Part shown: positions 14,938 through 22,251 of the stretch, in pieces
Layout of the letters: every line of letters begins with the position of its first letter
Numbering within the stretch: position 1 is the stretch's first letter
Assembly (NCBI GenBank): GCA_934234185.1
Contig: CAKQHO010000044.1
Coordinates: forward strand, 1 to 23,254
Source of the DNA: an uncultured Psychrobacillus sp.
GTDB lineage: Bacteria; Bacillota; Bacilli; Bacillales_A; Planococcaceae
Direction of reading: 5' to 3'
DNA: 23,254 bases
Program-made: the position numbers and the translations under genes
The notes under the pieces: model-generated
Told to the model about the DNA's origin: nothing
Database searches by the model: none
The model's input: the letters and a program-made list of their open reading frames with translations, nothing else

Positions 14938-15279
14938 TTAATATGAACTCATGCCACCACGGACATTCGTAACTTTTTGAAATCCTAGTTTTTTTAACTG
15001 TTTACATGCCTGTGCTGAGCGCATACCGCTCTGACAGATAACTACTATTTCTTTATCCTTTGGCAAAGAGGCAAAGTTTGAACCTAGAGGGATATTTTTA
15101 AATTGCTTAATATTACGTCCCTTGAATTCAGCTGGTGTACGGACATCTATAAACACCTTGTCCTTATCCTGTAGAATACTCTTTAATTCATTCGTGGAGA
15201 TTGTTTTCACTCCTTTAGCTGGTTTCATTCGCCAAACTAAAAAGAGGATTACTACTGCAAGTAAAATTAGTATTTCCAT
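14938..15279 (-). CDS. Membrane-anchored rhodanese
   Basis: A 113-residue protein with one N-terminal membrane helix (about 2-16) followed by basic residues and a rhodanese domain (about 28-112), with C82 in CQSGMRS. The RMKPAKG stretch after the helix suggests that the catalytic domain is on the cytoplasmic side. It could take up sulfane sulfur near the membrane, for example at the product of quinone-linked sulfide oxidation; that is inference. The open frame runs further upstream into the DsrE gene, but AAGGAGG eight bases before the ATG at 15279 marks the start, ten bases after the upstream stop. Confidence 0.87.
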   Translation of the reverse strand: MEILILLAVVILFLVWRMKPAKGVKTISTNELKSILQDKDKVFIDVRTPAEFKGRNIKQFKNIPLGSNFASLPKDKEIVVICQSGMRSAQACKQLKKLGFQKVTNVRGGMSSY

Positions 15280-15289
15280 AATTTCCTCC

Positions 15290-15766
15290 TTATATGAATA
15301 GGTTAACATTTCCGTTCTCTGCATCTGCCAGGTAAGCGGCTACTCCTGCATATTCAACGCCATCTAGTAGCTCTTCCTTTTGTAGGCCAAGTAAATCCAT
15401 TGTCATCGTGCAGGATACAATCTTAATATCTTGCTCTTGAGCCATCTCTATCAGCTGTGTAAGAGATAATGCATTATGCTTTTTCATGACATGCTTAATC
15501 ATTTTTGGTCCCATTCCCATCATTTGCATTTTAGAAAGACCAAGCTTTTCAGCTCCTTGCGGCATCATCCAACCAAACATTTTCTCTAAGAATCCCTTTT
15601 GTACAGATGTTGGATCTTGCTTGCGTAGTGCATTGATACCCCAGAATGTATGAAAAATAGTTACCTCATGATCATAGGCTGCAGCCCCGTTTGCAATAAT
15701 ATACGCTGCCATCGCTTTATCATAATCACCACTAAATAATACAATTGTTGTCATTTTCTTTTCCAT
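15290..15766 (-). CDS. yrkE: DsrE-family protein (YrkE-like)
   Basis: A 158-residue DsrE/DsrF/DrsH-type protein matching B. subtilis YrkE (about 160 residues). It begins with TTIVLFSGDYDKA. The likely persulfide cysteine is C119 in SCTMTMD. A Met-rich stretch (about 64-95, with GWMMPQG and QMMGMGP) separates the halves and is absent from the shorter DsrE at 13631-14026. An in-frame ATG eight codons upstream is rejected because AAGGAG lies between it and the ATG at 15766. It is the first gene of the main operon, behind its own CstR-type palindrome and after the repressor terminator. Confidence 0.88.
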   Translation of the reverse strand: MEKKMTTIVLFSGDYDKAMAAYIIANGAAAYDHEVTIFHTFWGINALRKQDPTSVQKGFLEKMFGWMMPQGAEKLGLSKMQMMGMGPKMIKHVMKKHNALSLTQLIEMAQEQDIKIVSCTMTMDLLGLQKEELLDGVEYAGVAAYLADAENGNVNLFI

Positions 15767-15780
15767 GCTTTCTCTCCTTG

Positions 15781-15798
15781 TATACCCCATGAGGTATT
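15781..15798 (-). promoter_or_regulatory. CstR-type operator before yrkE
   Basis: Plus strand TATACC-CCATGA-GGTATT, 6-6-6 spacing, 14 bases before the yrkE ATG and between the cstR terminator and the AAGGAG site. No good promoter is seen downstream of the terminator. TATACA next to the palindrome could act as a -10 box, but its start would fall within the ribosome site. Confidence 0.72.
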
Positions 15799-15805
15799 TT
15801 TTGTT

Positions 15806-15842
15806 TTAAAAAATAAGAGCCGTTTTACCGGCTGAGCTTATT
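15806..15842 (-). terminator. Terminator after cstR
   Basis: Arms AGCCG/CGGCT and AATAAG/CTTATT (15812-15822 with 15829-15842) with a 3-base bulge. On the minus strand a T-run follows. It separates the repressor gene from the yrkE operon. Confidence 0.75.
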
Positions 15843-15850
15843 AACGGATA

Positions 15851-16111
15851 CTACCTACTTTTAACCATTAAATTTACTGCCTCTTGAATTGCAGAATTCA
15901 TTTTATCTCTATTTCCTTCTGCCTGTTGTACACATTCCACTAAGTTTTCACTTACAATGACACCGATTGTTCGGTCAACTGCTGATCTAACAGCGGAAAG
16001 CTGGGTAATTACTTCTTTACAGTCCTTACCTTCCTCCATCATACGTAATACGCCACGTAATTGACCCTCAATACGTTTAACACGATTAAGTGCCTTTGCA
16101 TCATACTGCAT
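15851..16111 (-). CDS. cstR: CstR-type persulfide-sensing repressor
   Basis: An 86-residue all-helical CsoR/FrmR-family (DUF156) repressor. C31 and C60 stand at the two sensing positions of Staphylococcus CstR. The residue four before C60, a copper-binding His in true CsoR proteins, is N56 here, so a persulfide/polysulfide sensor is more likely than a copper sensor. Sulfur species would link the cysteines and release the DNA. GAGGGAGG eight bases before the ATG fixes the start. It has its own promoter with an operator in the spacer, so it represses itself, and it sits at the head of the sulfur cluster. B. subtilis YrkD is the positional counterpart. Confidence 0.9.
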   Translation of the reverse strand: MQYDAKALNRVKRIEGQLRGVLRMMEEGKDCKEVITQLSAVRSAVDRTIGVIVSENLVECVQQAEGNRDKMNSAIQEAVNLMVKSR

Positions 16112-16165
16112 CCATTACGCCTCCCTCTTTGTATGTCATGGGTATTCGGCCTCTGCACAAGCCCT

Positions 16166-16194
16166 ATAATATACCCCTATAGGTATAATGTCAA
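16166..16194 (-). promoter_or_regulatory. cstR promoter with operator in the spacer
   Basis: TTGACA (16194-16189), a 17-base spacer and TATTAT (16171-16166): a near-consensus sigma-A promoter. The palindrome TATACC-CCTATA-GGTATA (16170-16187) fills the spacer, so bound repressor would block RNA polymerase directly. Confidence 0.88.
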
Positions 16195-16224
16195 CTAGGA
16201 AATATTTTCCTACCAGTAATTAAA

Positions 16225-16258
16225 ACACAGCAGGTAACAATAGATTTACCAGCTGTGT
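16225..16258 (-). terminator. Terminator of the P450 gene
   Basis: ACACAGC-GGTAA (16225-16237) pairs with TTACC-GCTGTGT (16246-16258) with one mismatch; TTTTAATT follows on the minus strand. Confidence 0.8.
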
Positions 16259-16264
16259 CTCCAA

Positions 16265-17521
16265 TTATTTACTTTTTATATTTTTTAAGATTATATTGCT
16301 ATTAGGAATGCTTGGAATACTAACCAAGCTGTAGCTTAAGTCTTGGGTTGGCACTTCAAATTCCATCTGATTCACAAAGTAATCTAAACTTATTTTCATT
16401 ATTTCTACCGTCACCCATTCACCTGCACATCTATGCCCTAGGTCAAATTCTCCTCCACCTTGAGGAATGAAGCTAAAGGTGCTATCTTGCCAGTCACTAA
16501 ATCTCTCTGGCTTAAATAACTCTGGATTTTCCCATAGATTCGGATCATGATTTGTACCATACAAATCTAATAAAGTAAGTGTACCTTTCTCGAATTGGTA
16601 CCCCTCCCAAGTAAAGTCTTTTTTCACTTTTGCAATCGCTGTTGGAAAGAATGGATAAAACCTTCTAACCTCTTGAATAAACATTTTCAAATATTTATCT
16701 TCCTTCAAGTTTAGCTTAGCACTTTCTTCTGGATATTGAATAACTGCCAGAGCAGTAAAACACAGATATACAGATATAGCAATAATCGGACGAAGAATAT
16801 TTAATACTTCTACTGCCACTGTTCTGGCATCAAGTAATTGACCTTGTAGGTCTTTATGATAAGAGAACGTATATAAAGCAGATCCACTTGGTGGGTGAAG
16901 GGTTCCTAGGCGAACCTCTTCAACTAGTCTTTCAATCCATTCCTCTGCTTCTCTTCTTGCCCGTCTTCCCGCCCAATGCTCTGGGCCCATAGCTGCAGGA
17001 GATTCAAATAATTTTCCTAATAATACACTTTTCTGCTTTTCCTCATTCTCCTTGAGCGAGACTCCTGCCCAGTCACATGCTATCTGACATAAAAGCTCCT
17101 TTGCTTCCTTATAAACAATTACTTCATCTTGCTGCTCCCATTTAGCTAGTTTGGCTTCCCAAGACTTTTTAGTAATTTCCTTTAACCTTTCCATCTGTTC
17201 TGGGGACATTACTGCTAGAAACATTGCTTTACGGTTACGATGCTCTGCTCCATCCAGTGTTTGCACAGATCCCTCTCCCAGGAGCGTTTTCTTCACTCGA
17301 TTTGGCGCTGCCCCATTTCTTATAAATTTTTCATTATCATAAAAAAGCTCAGCAGCCTCTTTGCCACCCATGCATATTGCTTTTTTTCCCAAGAGACGTG
17401 TTTCAAAAATATTGGAAGCAAAGGTCTTTCTTCTATTTGGTACAAACAAATATCCTTCTCTTAACAGAGTTAAACTGTGGTCGATTCCATCTTCTTTAGG
17501 AATTTCTCTAAAATTAGTCAT
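16265..17521 (-). CDS. cypC: CYP152-type cytochrome P450 fatty-acid peroxygenase
   Basis: A 418-residue soluble P450 resembling B. subtilis CypC (P450-BS-beta), which hydroxylates fatty acids with hydrogen peroxide and needs no reductase. Family marks are visible: ILRPIIAIS with R244-P245 in the I helix, replacing the usual acid-alcohol pair and binding the fatty-acid carboxylate; E284/R287 of the ExxR motif (EVRR); and the haem loop GGGEFDLGHRCAGE with C365 as the iron ligand. The N-terminus (EDGIDHSLTLLREGY) also fits. AAGGGAG before the ATG supports the start. It is monocistronic, upstream of the cstR promoter but not part of the sulfur operon. Its product could be alpha- or beta-hydroxylated fatty acids, or terminal alkenes as in the related OleT; sequence reading does not decide. 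Confidence 0.9.
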   Translation of the reverse strand: MTNFREIPKEDGIDHSLTLLREGYLFVPNRRKTFASNIFETRLLGKKAICMGGKEAAELFYDNEKFIRNGAAPNRVKKTLLGEGSVQTLDGAEHRNRKAMFLAVMSPEQMERLKEITKKSWEAKLAKWEQQDEVIVYKEAKELLCQIACDWAGVSLKENEEKQKSVLLGKLFESPAAMGPEHWAGRRARREAEEWIERLVEEVRLGTLHPPSGSALYTFSYHKDLQGQLLDARTVAVEVLNILRPIIAISVYLCFTALAVIQYPEESAKLNLKEDKYLKMFIQEVRRFYPFFPTAIAKVKKDFTWEGYQFEKGTLTLLDLYGTNHDPNLWENPELFKPERFSDWQDSTFSFIPQGGGEFDLGHRCAGEWVTVEIMKISLDYFVNQMEFEVPTQDLSYSLVSIPSIPNSNIILKNIKSK

Positions 17522-17597
17522 TACTGCTCACTCCCTTGTATACGTATTCTTACTAATCCCTTCCCTTTTTATGCGCATTAAAACTAAGAGTAGGAAG

Positions 17598-17626
17598 TTC
17601 TTAATAAGAGAATTAGAAAGTATTAT
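17598..17626 (+). promoter_or_regulatory. Possible promoter of the esterase gene
   Basis: TTCTTA, a 17-base spacer and TATTAT. The -35 is weak and other -10-like hexamers overlap (TATGAT, TAAAAT), so the exact start is open. Confidence 0.35.
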
Positions 17627-17668
17627 GATAAAATAGAAATACTTTAAGTATAGAGAGGAAAGGTTTAG

Positions 17669-18298
17669 ATGAAATCACCTTTTACATATAAACATACAGT
17701 TCCAAAAGAACTTGGCGATAAGAAGCCTGCTTTGTTTTTATTACATGGAATGGGAAGCAACGAGGAAGATTTACCCCAGCTTGTGGAAGACTTTAAGGAT
17801 ACACATCATATATTCAGCCTGCGAGGACCTATCGTTTTTAATCCAGGATATGCTTTTTTTACGATTGAGGAGGAAGGAAAACCGGAACGCCACATATTTG
17901 ATCAGGTGCTTGTCTATGTGCAGTCCTTTATACGAGAGGCCATCACAGAATTTAAATTAAATCCTAAGGAAATTTCAGTAGTTGGCTTTAGTCAAGGGGC
18001 TGTGCTTGCCCAAGCCTTAGGCATTATTATGGGAATCGAAATAAAAGCAGTAGCCTCCTTAAGTGGTTATTTGCCTGATTTCGTAAAAGAGCAATATAGA
18101 AAAGTACCAATTGAGCATCTAAAGGTGTTTATTTCTCATGGAGATTATGACTATGTTATTCCACCAAAACGAGCAATAGACAGCAAAGAATATTTTGAAA
18201 GCGCTGGTGCGGAAGTGACCTTTAAAACTTACGGGGAGGGACACGGAGTAGTACCAGAAAATCAGGCAGATCTAGTGACCTTCTTAAAAAGCTATTAA
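17669..18298 (+). CDS. Alpha/beta hydrolase, carboxylesterase/phospholipase type
   Basis: A 209-residue single-domain cytosolic hydrolase of the Abhydrolase_2 (carboxylesterase) family. The oxyanion segment LLHGMGSNEED is at residues 24-34, the nucleophile S108 is in GFSQG, the acid is D161 in HGDYDYVIP, and the catalytic H192 is in GEGHGV. The family cleaves short-chain esters or lysophospholipids. GAGAGG/AAAGG before the ATG fits the start. It is a lone gene, divergent from the P450 gene, with which it could share a lipid-related role, though that rests only on position. Confidence 0.85.
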   Translation: MKSPFTYKHTVPKELGDKKPALFLLHGMGSNEEDLPQLVEDFKDTHHIFSLRGPIVFNPGYAFFTIEEEGKPERHIFDQVLVYVQSFIREAITEFKLNPKEISVVGFSQGAVLAQALGIIMGIEIKAVASLSGYLPDFVKEQYRKVPIEHLKVFISHGDYDYVIPPKRAIDSKEYFESAGAEVTFKTYGEGHGVVPENQADLVTFLKSY

Positions 18299-18301
18299 AT
18301 A

Positions 18302-18337
18302 AAATAGACATCGGTATCAAGCTGCCGATGTCTATTT
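18302..18337. terminator. Bidirectional terminator after the esterase gene
   Basis: A perfect 13-bp stem (18302-18314 with 18325-18337) followed by ATTTTTTC on plus and TATTTAAT on minus. It can serve the esterase and, less strongly, the convergent methyltransferase gene. Confidence 0.85.
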
Positions 18338-18391
18338 ATTTTTTCTATGCTAATGGCAAGGCTTATAGAGCTATCTAAGCCTTTAAAAAAA

Positions 18392-19123
18392 TCATTTTAT
18401 ACAGGAAAAAGCCAATACTAAAGGGATTTTCAGCCTACGCTGATACTCAGACTCCTCCTCAAATCTAGCTCTGACCGGAGCTCCTTCTCGCAAATCTGTT
18501 ATTTGGAAACCAGCATTCACAAGTGAGCGAAAATATGATTCTATCGTTCGATGATATTTGACGACCGATTGACTAAGCCACGGCTCGCTTCTTTCACTCT
18601 CTCGAAAATAATCATCTACAACCCAATCCTCTCTTTTATCGCCTGATTGCTTACTTTTAAATGATGAGGTGGTGACAGGATGCTGTACACTAAACACAAA
18701 GCGCCCTCCCTCTTTTAGTGTGTTATATATTTGTTGAAATAACTTTTCTATATCACTAACATAATGAATGGCAAAACGTGAGGTAACAAGGTCGTATGTA
18801 TCTGTTGGATATTCATATGATTCCATTACTCCAGCTATTACGTTCCCGTTTACCCCTTGTAAATTTTTTAGAGCCTCTTTTCTCATTTGCACCGAGCCCT
18901 CTAAACCTACATATGATTCTGCTCCTTGCAAAAGTAGCTCTTTGCCAAAGGAGGCATCCCCACACCCTAGATCCAAGATAGATAGCCCTCTATAACTTCC
19001 AAGCAGTTCAAAAATTATTGGCCCTTCTATGGCATTATTGGGACTTTCCTTTCTTCCTCTTCTTTTCATATAGCAAGCAAAAAAATCATCTTGATCATAC
19101 ACACTTGGTCCCTTAAATTCCAT
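18392..19123 (-). CDS. Class I SAM-dependent methyltransferase, substrate unknown
   Basis: A 243-residue Rossmann-type methyltransferase (Methyltransf_11/25 group). Motif I is ILDLGCGDASFG (about 49-60), the acidic residue ending strand 2 is in VGLEGS (near 75), and the region TYDLVTSRFAIHYVSD (about 108-123) is motif II/post-II. HPV near 148 often occurs in small-molecule methyltransferases of this group. AGAGGTG before the ATG supports the start. It is a lone gene, with no biosynthetic neighbours to hint at the substrate. Confidence 0.82.
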   Translation of the reverse strand: MEFKGPSVYDQDDFFACYMKRRGRKESPNNAIEGPIIFELLGSYRGLSILDLGCGDASFGKELLLQGAESYVGLEGSVQMRKEALKNLQGVNGNVIAGVMESYEYPTDTYDLVTSRFAIHYVSDIEKLFQQIYNTLKEGGRFVFSVQHPVTTSSFKSKQSGDKREDWVVDDYFRESERSEPWLSQSVVKYHRTIESYFRSLVNAGFQITDLREGAPVRARFEEESEYQRRLKIPLVLAFSCIK

Positions 19124-19190
19124 CTATTGCACCTCTTCTTATTCAAATTTTGTACCAAGCATTCTAATATCTAAATTGATTCGCGCATAA

Positions 19191-19229
19191 AAGCACTTCC
19201 CATTAGTGTGGAACAGCTGGGAAGTGCTT
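19191..19229 (-). terminator. Terminator of the amino-sugar operon
   Basis: A perfect 12-bp stem (19191-19202 with 19218-19229) with a 15-base loop; the minus strand continues TT after the stem, giving GCTTTT. It lies just after msmX. Confidence 0.85.
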
Positions 19230-19244
19230 CATTCTATAAAGGTA

Positions 19245-20342
19245 TTAAAATATACGTTTTTCCGAATCCTTATCAAAAAAGTGAGCTTTTCCCATATCAA
19301 AAGCAAGTGTAATATTATCTAATGGTTTAATAGTTGTATTAGATTCTATTCGTGCAATAAATTCAGAGCCATTTAGAGAGGAATATAGGAATGTTTCGGC
19401 ACCCATCAGCTCTGCCACATCGATTGTCGCTTCAAATTGGGAGGCAGTGTTTGAGGCGATGTCTTGTGCACTTGTATAAATATCCTCTGGTCGAACCCCT
19501 AGGACAAGGTCTTTTCCGATATACCCTTCTTTTTTCAGAGCAGTTAGCTTTTCTTGAGGAACTTGGATTTTCACATCACCAATAACTATGGCATCTTCCA
19601 TTAATGTACCCTCAAAAAAGTTCATAGCCGGTGAGCCTATAAATCCACCTACAAAGATATTAACTGGAGAATTATAAACCTCCGCAGGAGTACCGACCTG
19701 TTGGATCAATCCATCCTTCATTACCACAATTCTGCTAGCCATTGTCATTGCCTCTGTTTGATCATGTGTTACGTAAATAGTAGTTGTTTGCAGGCGACGA
19801 TGAAGCTTCTGTATCTCCGTACGCATTTGAACACGTAGCTTAGCATCTAAGTTAGATAATGGCTCATCCATTAAGAAAATTTTAGCATCACGAACAATTG
19901 CCCTACCTAATGCCACACGTTGCCTTTGTCCTCCTGACAATGCTTTCGGCTTTCGTTTTAAATATTCTTCTAATCCTAGAATCTTCGCTGCTTCTTTAAC
20001 CTTTTCATCTATTATTTTTTTATCTTCCTTACGAAGCTTTAGACTGAAAGCCATATTCTCGTATACTGTCATATGCGGATACAGTGCATAGTTCTGGAAA
20101 ACCATTGCTATATCGCGGTTCTTTGGCGCGACATCATTCATTCTTTTTCCATCGATTTCAAAGTCGCCTTCAGAAATATCCTCTAATCCCGCTATCATCC
20201 GAAGAGTAGTAGATTTACCACAGCCTGAAGGCCCTACAAACACGATAAACTCCTTGTCTTGAATATGTAAATTGAAATCCTTTACAGCAACTACACCTTT
20301 TTCATATTCCTTTGTTAGGTTGACTAATTTTAACTCTGCCAT
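19245..20342 (-). CDS. msmX: ABC sugar-import ATPase (MsmX/UgpC type)
   Basis: A 365-residue ATPase of the carbohydrate-uptake CUT1 class, the same length as B. subtilis MsmX. Walker A GPSGCGKST is at residues 37-45, the signature LSGGQRQRVALGRA near 135, Walker B FLMDEPLSNLD near 156, and the switch His in THDQTEAM near 193. A C-terminal OB/TOBE regulatory domain (about 240-365) follows. MsmX-type ATPases power several sugar importers whose operons lack their own ATPase. Here it follows nagB by 21 bases in an amino-sugar operon with no permease or binding protein, so the permeases must be elsewhere. GGGAGG before the ATG supports the start. Confidence 0.88.
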   Translation of the reverse strand: MAELKLVNLTKEYEKGVVAVKDFNLHIQDKEFIVFVGPSGCGKSTTLRMIAGLEDISEGDFEIDGKRMNDVAPKNRDIAMVFQNYALYPHMTVYENMAFSLKLRKEDKKIIDEKVKEAAKILGLEEYLKRKPKALSGGQRQRVALGRAIVRDAKIFLMDEPLSNLDAKLRVQMRTEIQKLHRRLQTTTIYVTHDQTEAMTMASRIVVMKDGLIQQVGTPAEVYNSPVNIFVGGFIGSPAMNFFEGTLMEDAIVIGDVKIQVPQEKLTALKKEGYIGKDLVLGVRPEDIYTSAQDIASNTASQFEATIDVAELMGAETFLYSSLNGSEFIARIESNTTIKPLDNITLAFDMGKAHFFDKDSEKRIF

Positions 20343-20363
20343 ACATAATTCCCCTCCCCAATT

Positions 20364-21083
20364 CTATTTCCCACAAATTATGCTTACGTTTGGATGCTCA
20401 TTTAAACGACTTGCTGGAACGTCTACCGTAATTGGTCCTTGGCGTAATTGCTGCATGGTGTGCATTTTATTTTCCCCAAACGCCAGTAATACGATTTTTT
20501 TGGCACGCATGATTGTTTCGATGCCCATGGTAATTGCGTATTCAGGTACCTTTTCGCCTTCTGGAAAATACCTTGCATTTTCCAGTTTTGTTTGCTCGGC
20601 CAAGGTCACCATATGAGTAGTAGATTCAAAGGGTGTTCCCGGCTCATTAAACCCTATATGTCCATTAACTCCAATCCCCAAAAGCTGGATATCTATTCCT
20701 CCACTTTTCTGTATGAGTGACTCATATCTCTCACACTCAGCTTCTATATTATGTGCCAGCCCATTAGGAAGGTGAATATTATCTGGATGGATATCAATAT
20801 GACGAAAAAAATGTTCGTTCATATAAGAGTGGTAGCTGGTTGAATCACCTGGTGCAACTCCAACATACTCATCTAAATTGAAGGTTTTTACTTTTGAAAA
20901 AGAGAGTCCTTGTTGATGTAGCTTGATAAGCTCCTCGTAAAAACCAATGGGAGTTCCACCTGTGGCAAGTCCTAAAATACTGTCCAGTTTTTTTTCTATT
21001 TGATCCTTAAATATTATTGCAGCCTGCTTACTCATTTCTTCATAGCTATTTACATGAATCCATTCAATATTATTTTGTGTCAT
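20364..21083 (-). CDS. nagB: Glucosamine-6-phosphate deaminase
   Basis: A 239-residue cytosolic enzyme converting glucosamine 6-phosphate to fructose 6-phosphate and ammonia. Visible motifs are LATGGTPIGFY (39-49), phosphate binding; NLDEYVG with the base D71; and GIGVNGHIGFNEPG with H142 and E147. At the E. coli D141 position this enzyme has N140, which I believe is usual in Firmicutes forms. The length is near that of B. subtilis NagB. The ATG lies within the 3' end of nagA (14-base overlap), with AAAGGTGG about 14 bases upstream, so translation is likely coupled to nagA. Confidence 0.92.
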   Translation of the reverse strand: MTQNNIEWIHVNSYEEMSKQAAIIFKDQIEKKLDSILGLATGGTPIGFYEELIKLHQQGLSFSKVKTFNLDEYVGVAPGDSTSYHSYMNEHFFRHIDIHPDNIHLPNGLAHNIEAECERYESLIQKSGGIDIQLLGIGVNGHIGFNEPGTPFESTTHMVTLAEQTKLENARYFPEGEKVPEYAITMGIETIMRAKKIVLLAFGENKMHTMQQLRQGPITVDVPASRLNEHPNVSIICGK

Positions 21084-22239
21084 AGGAATAGCTCAGTCCA
21101 CCTTTACAAAAAGTGTAACAAACATCAAAGGAATCATTGACTAGGACAATATCTGCATCCTTTCCAACAGTAATACTTCCTTTTCTATCGTATACCCCTA
21201 AACGTTTCGCTGCGTTTCCAGAGGATATCTTAACTAAGTCTTGCACTGACCAGGACGATAGACGTTTCATCCTAGCTACTGCCTCATTCATCTTTAGTAC
21301 ACTTCCCGCCAATGTACCGTTCTCTAAAGTAGCTTTAGAACCAAGCACCCTCACTTGTTGATCTGCTAAAGTGTAGATGCCATCAGACAAGCCCTTTGCT
21401 CGCATTGAATCTGTGATGAGAATTAGCCTTTCTGGTCCAATTATCTTTATCAATAAAAGAAGCATATCCTCTGACAAGTGAACTCCATCTGCTATTAGCT
21501 CGCAAAAAAGCTCATCTTGTAATAATCCCGCTCCCACTATTCCAATTTCTCGATGATGTAGACCTGTCATGGCATTGGTATAATGCGTAAGGTGCGAGAG
21601 ACCGTGCTTGATTGCACCTTTTAGCTCCTCAAAAGTAGCTTTCGAATGACCAGCGGAAATAATGACATTACGTCCTGCAAGCAGTTGAATCATTTCATAT
21701 TCATTATCCAGTTCTGGAGCAAGTGTAATAACCTTTAAGTTTGTTAGCTGCTCACCAAACCAATCTTTTAATAGAGTTATAGAGGGCTTTCGAATAAATG
21801 GCAAAGGCTGTGCACCAGCTTGTTCTGGATGTATAAATGGTCCTTCAAGGTGAAAGCCAAGCATTTCTGCACCATTCCTTATTTCCTCATCCATCATTTC
21901 CCTGTTCACTTGGATAGCCTCTCTAATCCTTTCAGGCGAATGGGTAAGTGTAGTAGCCAGATAGGAGGTGGTACCCTCAGATGGTAAATAAGTAGCGATT
22001 CTTTTAGATGCTTCCGTTTCGCAGTCCATGAAGTCAGCTCCAACTGCCCCATGAATATGAATATCTATAAATCCAGGTATAGCTAGAAGTCCTTCACCAT
22101 CTATTCTGTTCCTCACAGACGTAAGAATTTTTGTTTGTGAAATCTCTTGAATTATTCCGTTACTTATTAGGATCTCACCGTCAATGATTTGACCATCCTC
22201 TATACATATTTTAACATTTTGGATAAGATAATCACTCAT
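21070..22239 (-). CDS. nagA: N-acetylglucosamine-6-phosphate deacetylase
   Basis: A 389-residue amidohydrolase-superfamily enzyme that removes acetate from GlcNAc 6-phosphate, supplying NagB. Metal and active-site residues are visible: H61 and H63 in DIHIHG, E132 in HLEGPF, H198 in AGHSKA, H219 in THYTNAM, and D277 in ITDSM. The length is normal. AAGGAGG seven bases before the ATG fixes the start, 12 bases after the regulator gene. In Bacillus the substrate comes from imported GlcNAc or from recycled cell wall. Acetate released here could in principle be retrieved by the acetate-type symporter at 7705-9237, but no shared control is seen. Confidence 0.92.
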   Translation of the reverse strand: MSDYLIQNVKICIEDGQIIDGEILISNGIIQEISQTKILTSVRNRIDGEGLLAIPGFIDIHIHGAVGADFMDCETEASKRIATYLPSEGTTSYLATTLTHSPERIREAIQVNREMMDEEIRNGAEMLGFHLEGPFIHPEQAGAQPLPFIRKPSITLLKDWFGEQLTNLKVITLAPELDNEYEMIQLLAGRNVIISAGHSKATFEELKGAIKHGLSHLTHYTNAMTGLHHREIGIVGAGLLQDELFCELIADGVHLSEDMLLLLIKIIGPERLILITDSMRAKGLSDGIYTLADQQVRVLGSKATLENGTLAGSVLKMNEAVARMKRLSSWSVQDLVKISSGNAAKRLGVYDRKGSITVGKDADIVLVNDSFDVCYTFCKGGLSYSYDTK

Positions 22240-22251
22240 AGGACGGCCTCC

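Noticed and set aside
16129..16146. Fifth CstR-type operator between promoter and cstR start
   Set aside because: GGTATT is present but the opposite arm reads TTGTAT and does not match TATACC.
18358..18384. Hairpin AAGGCTTA/TAAGCCTT as terminator of the methyltransferase gene
   Set aside because: No U-run follows it on either strand; the stem at 18302-18337 is a better candidate.
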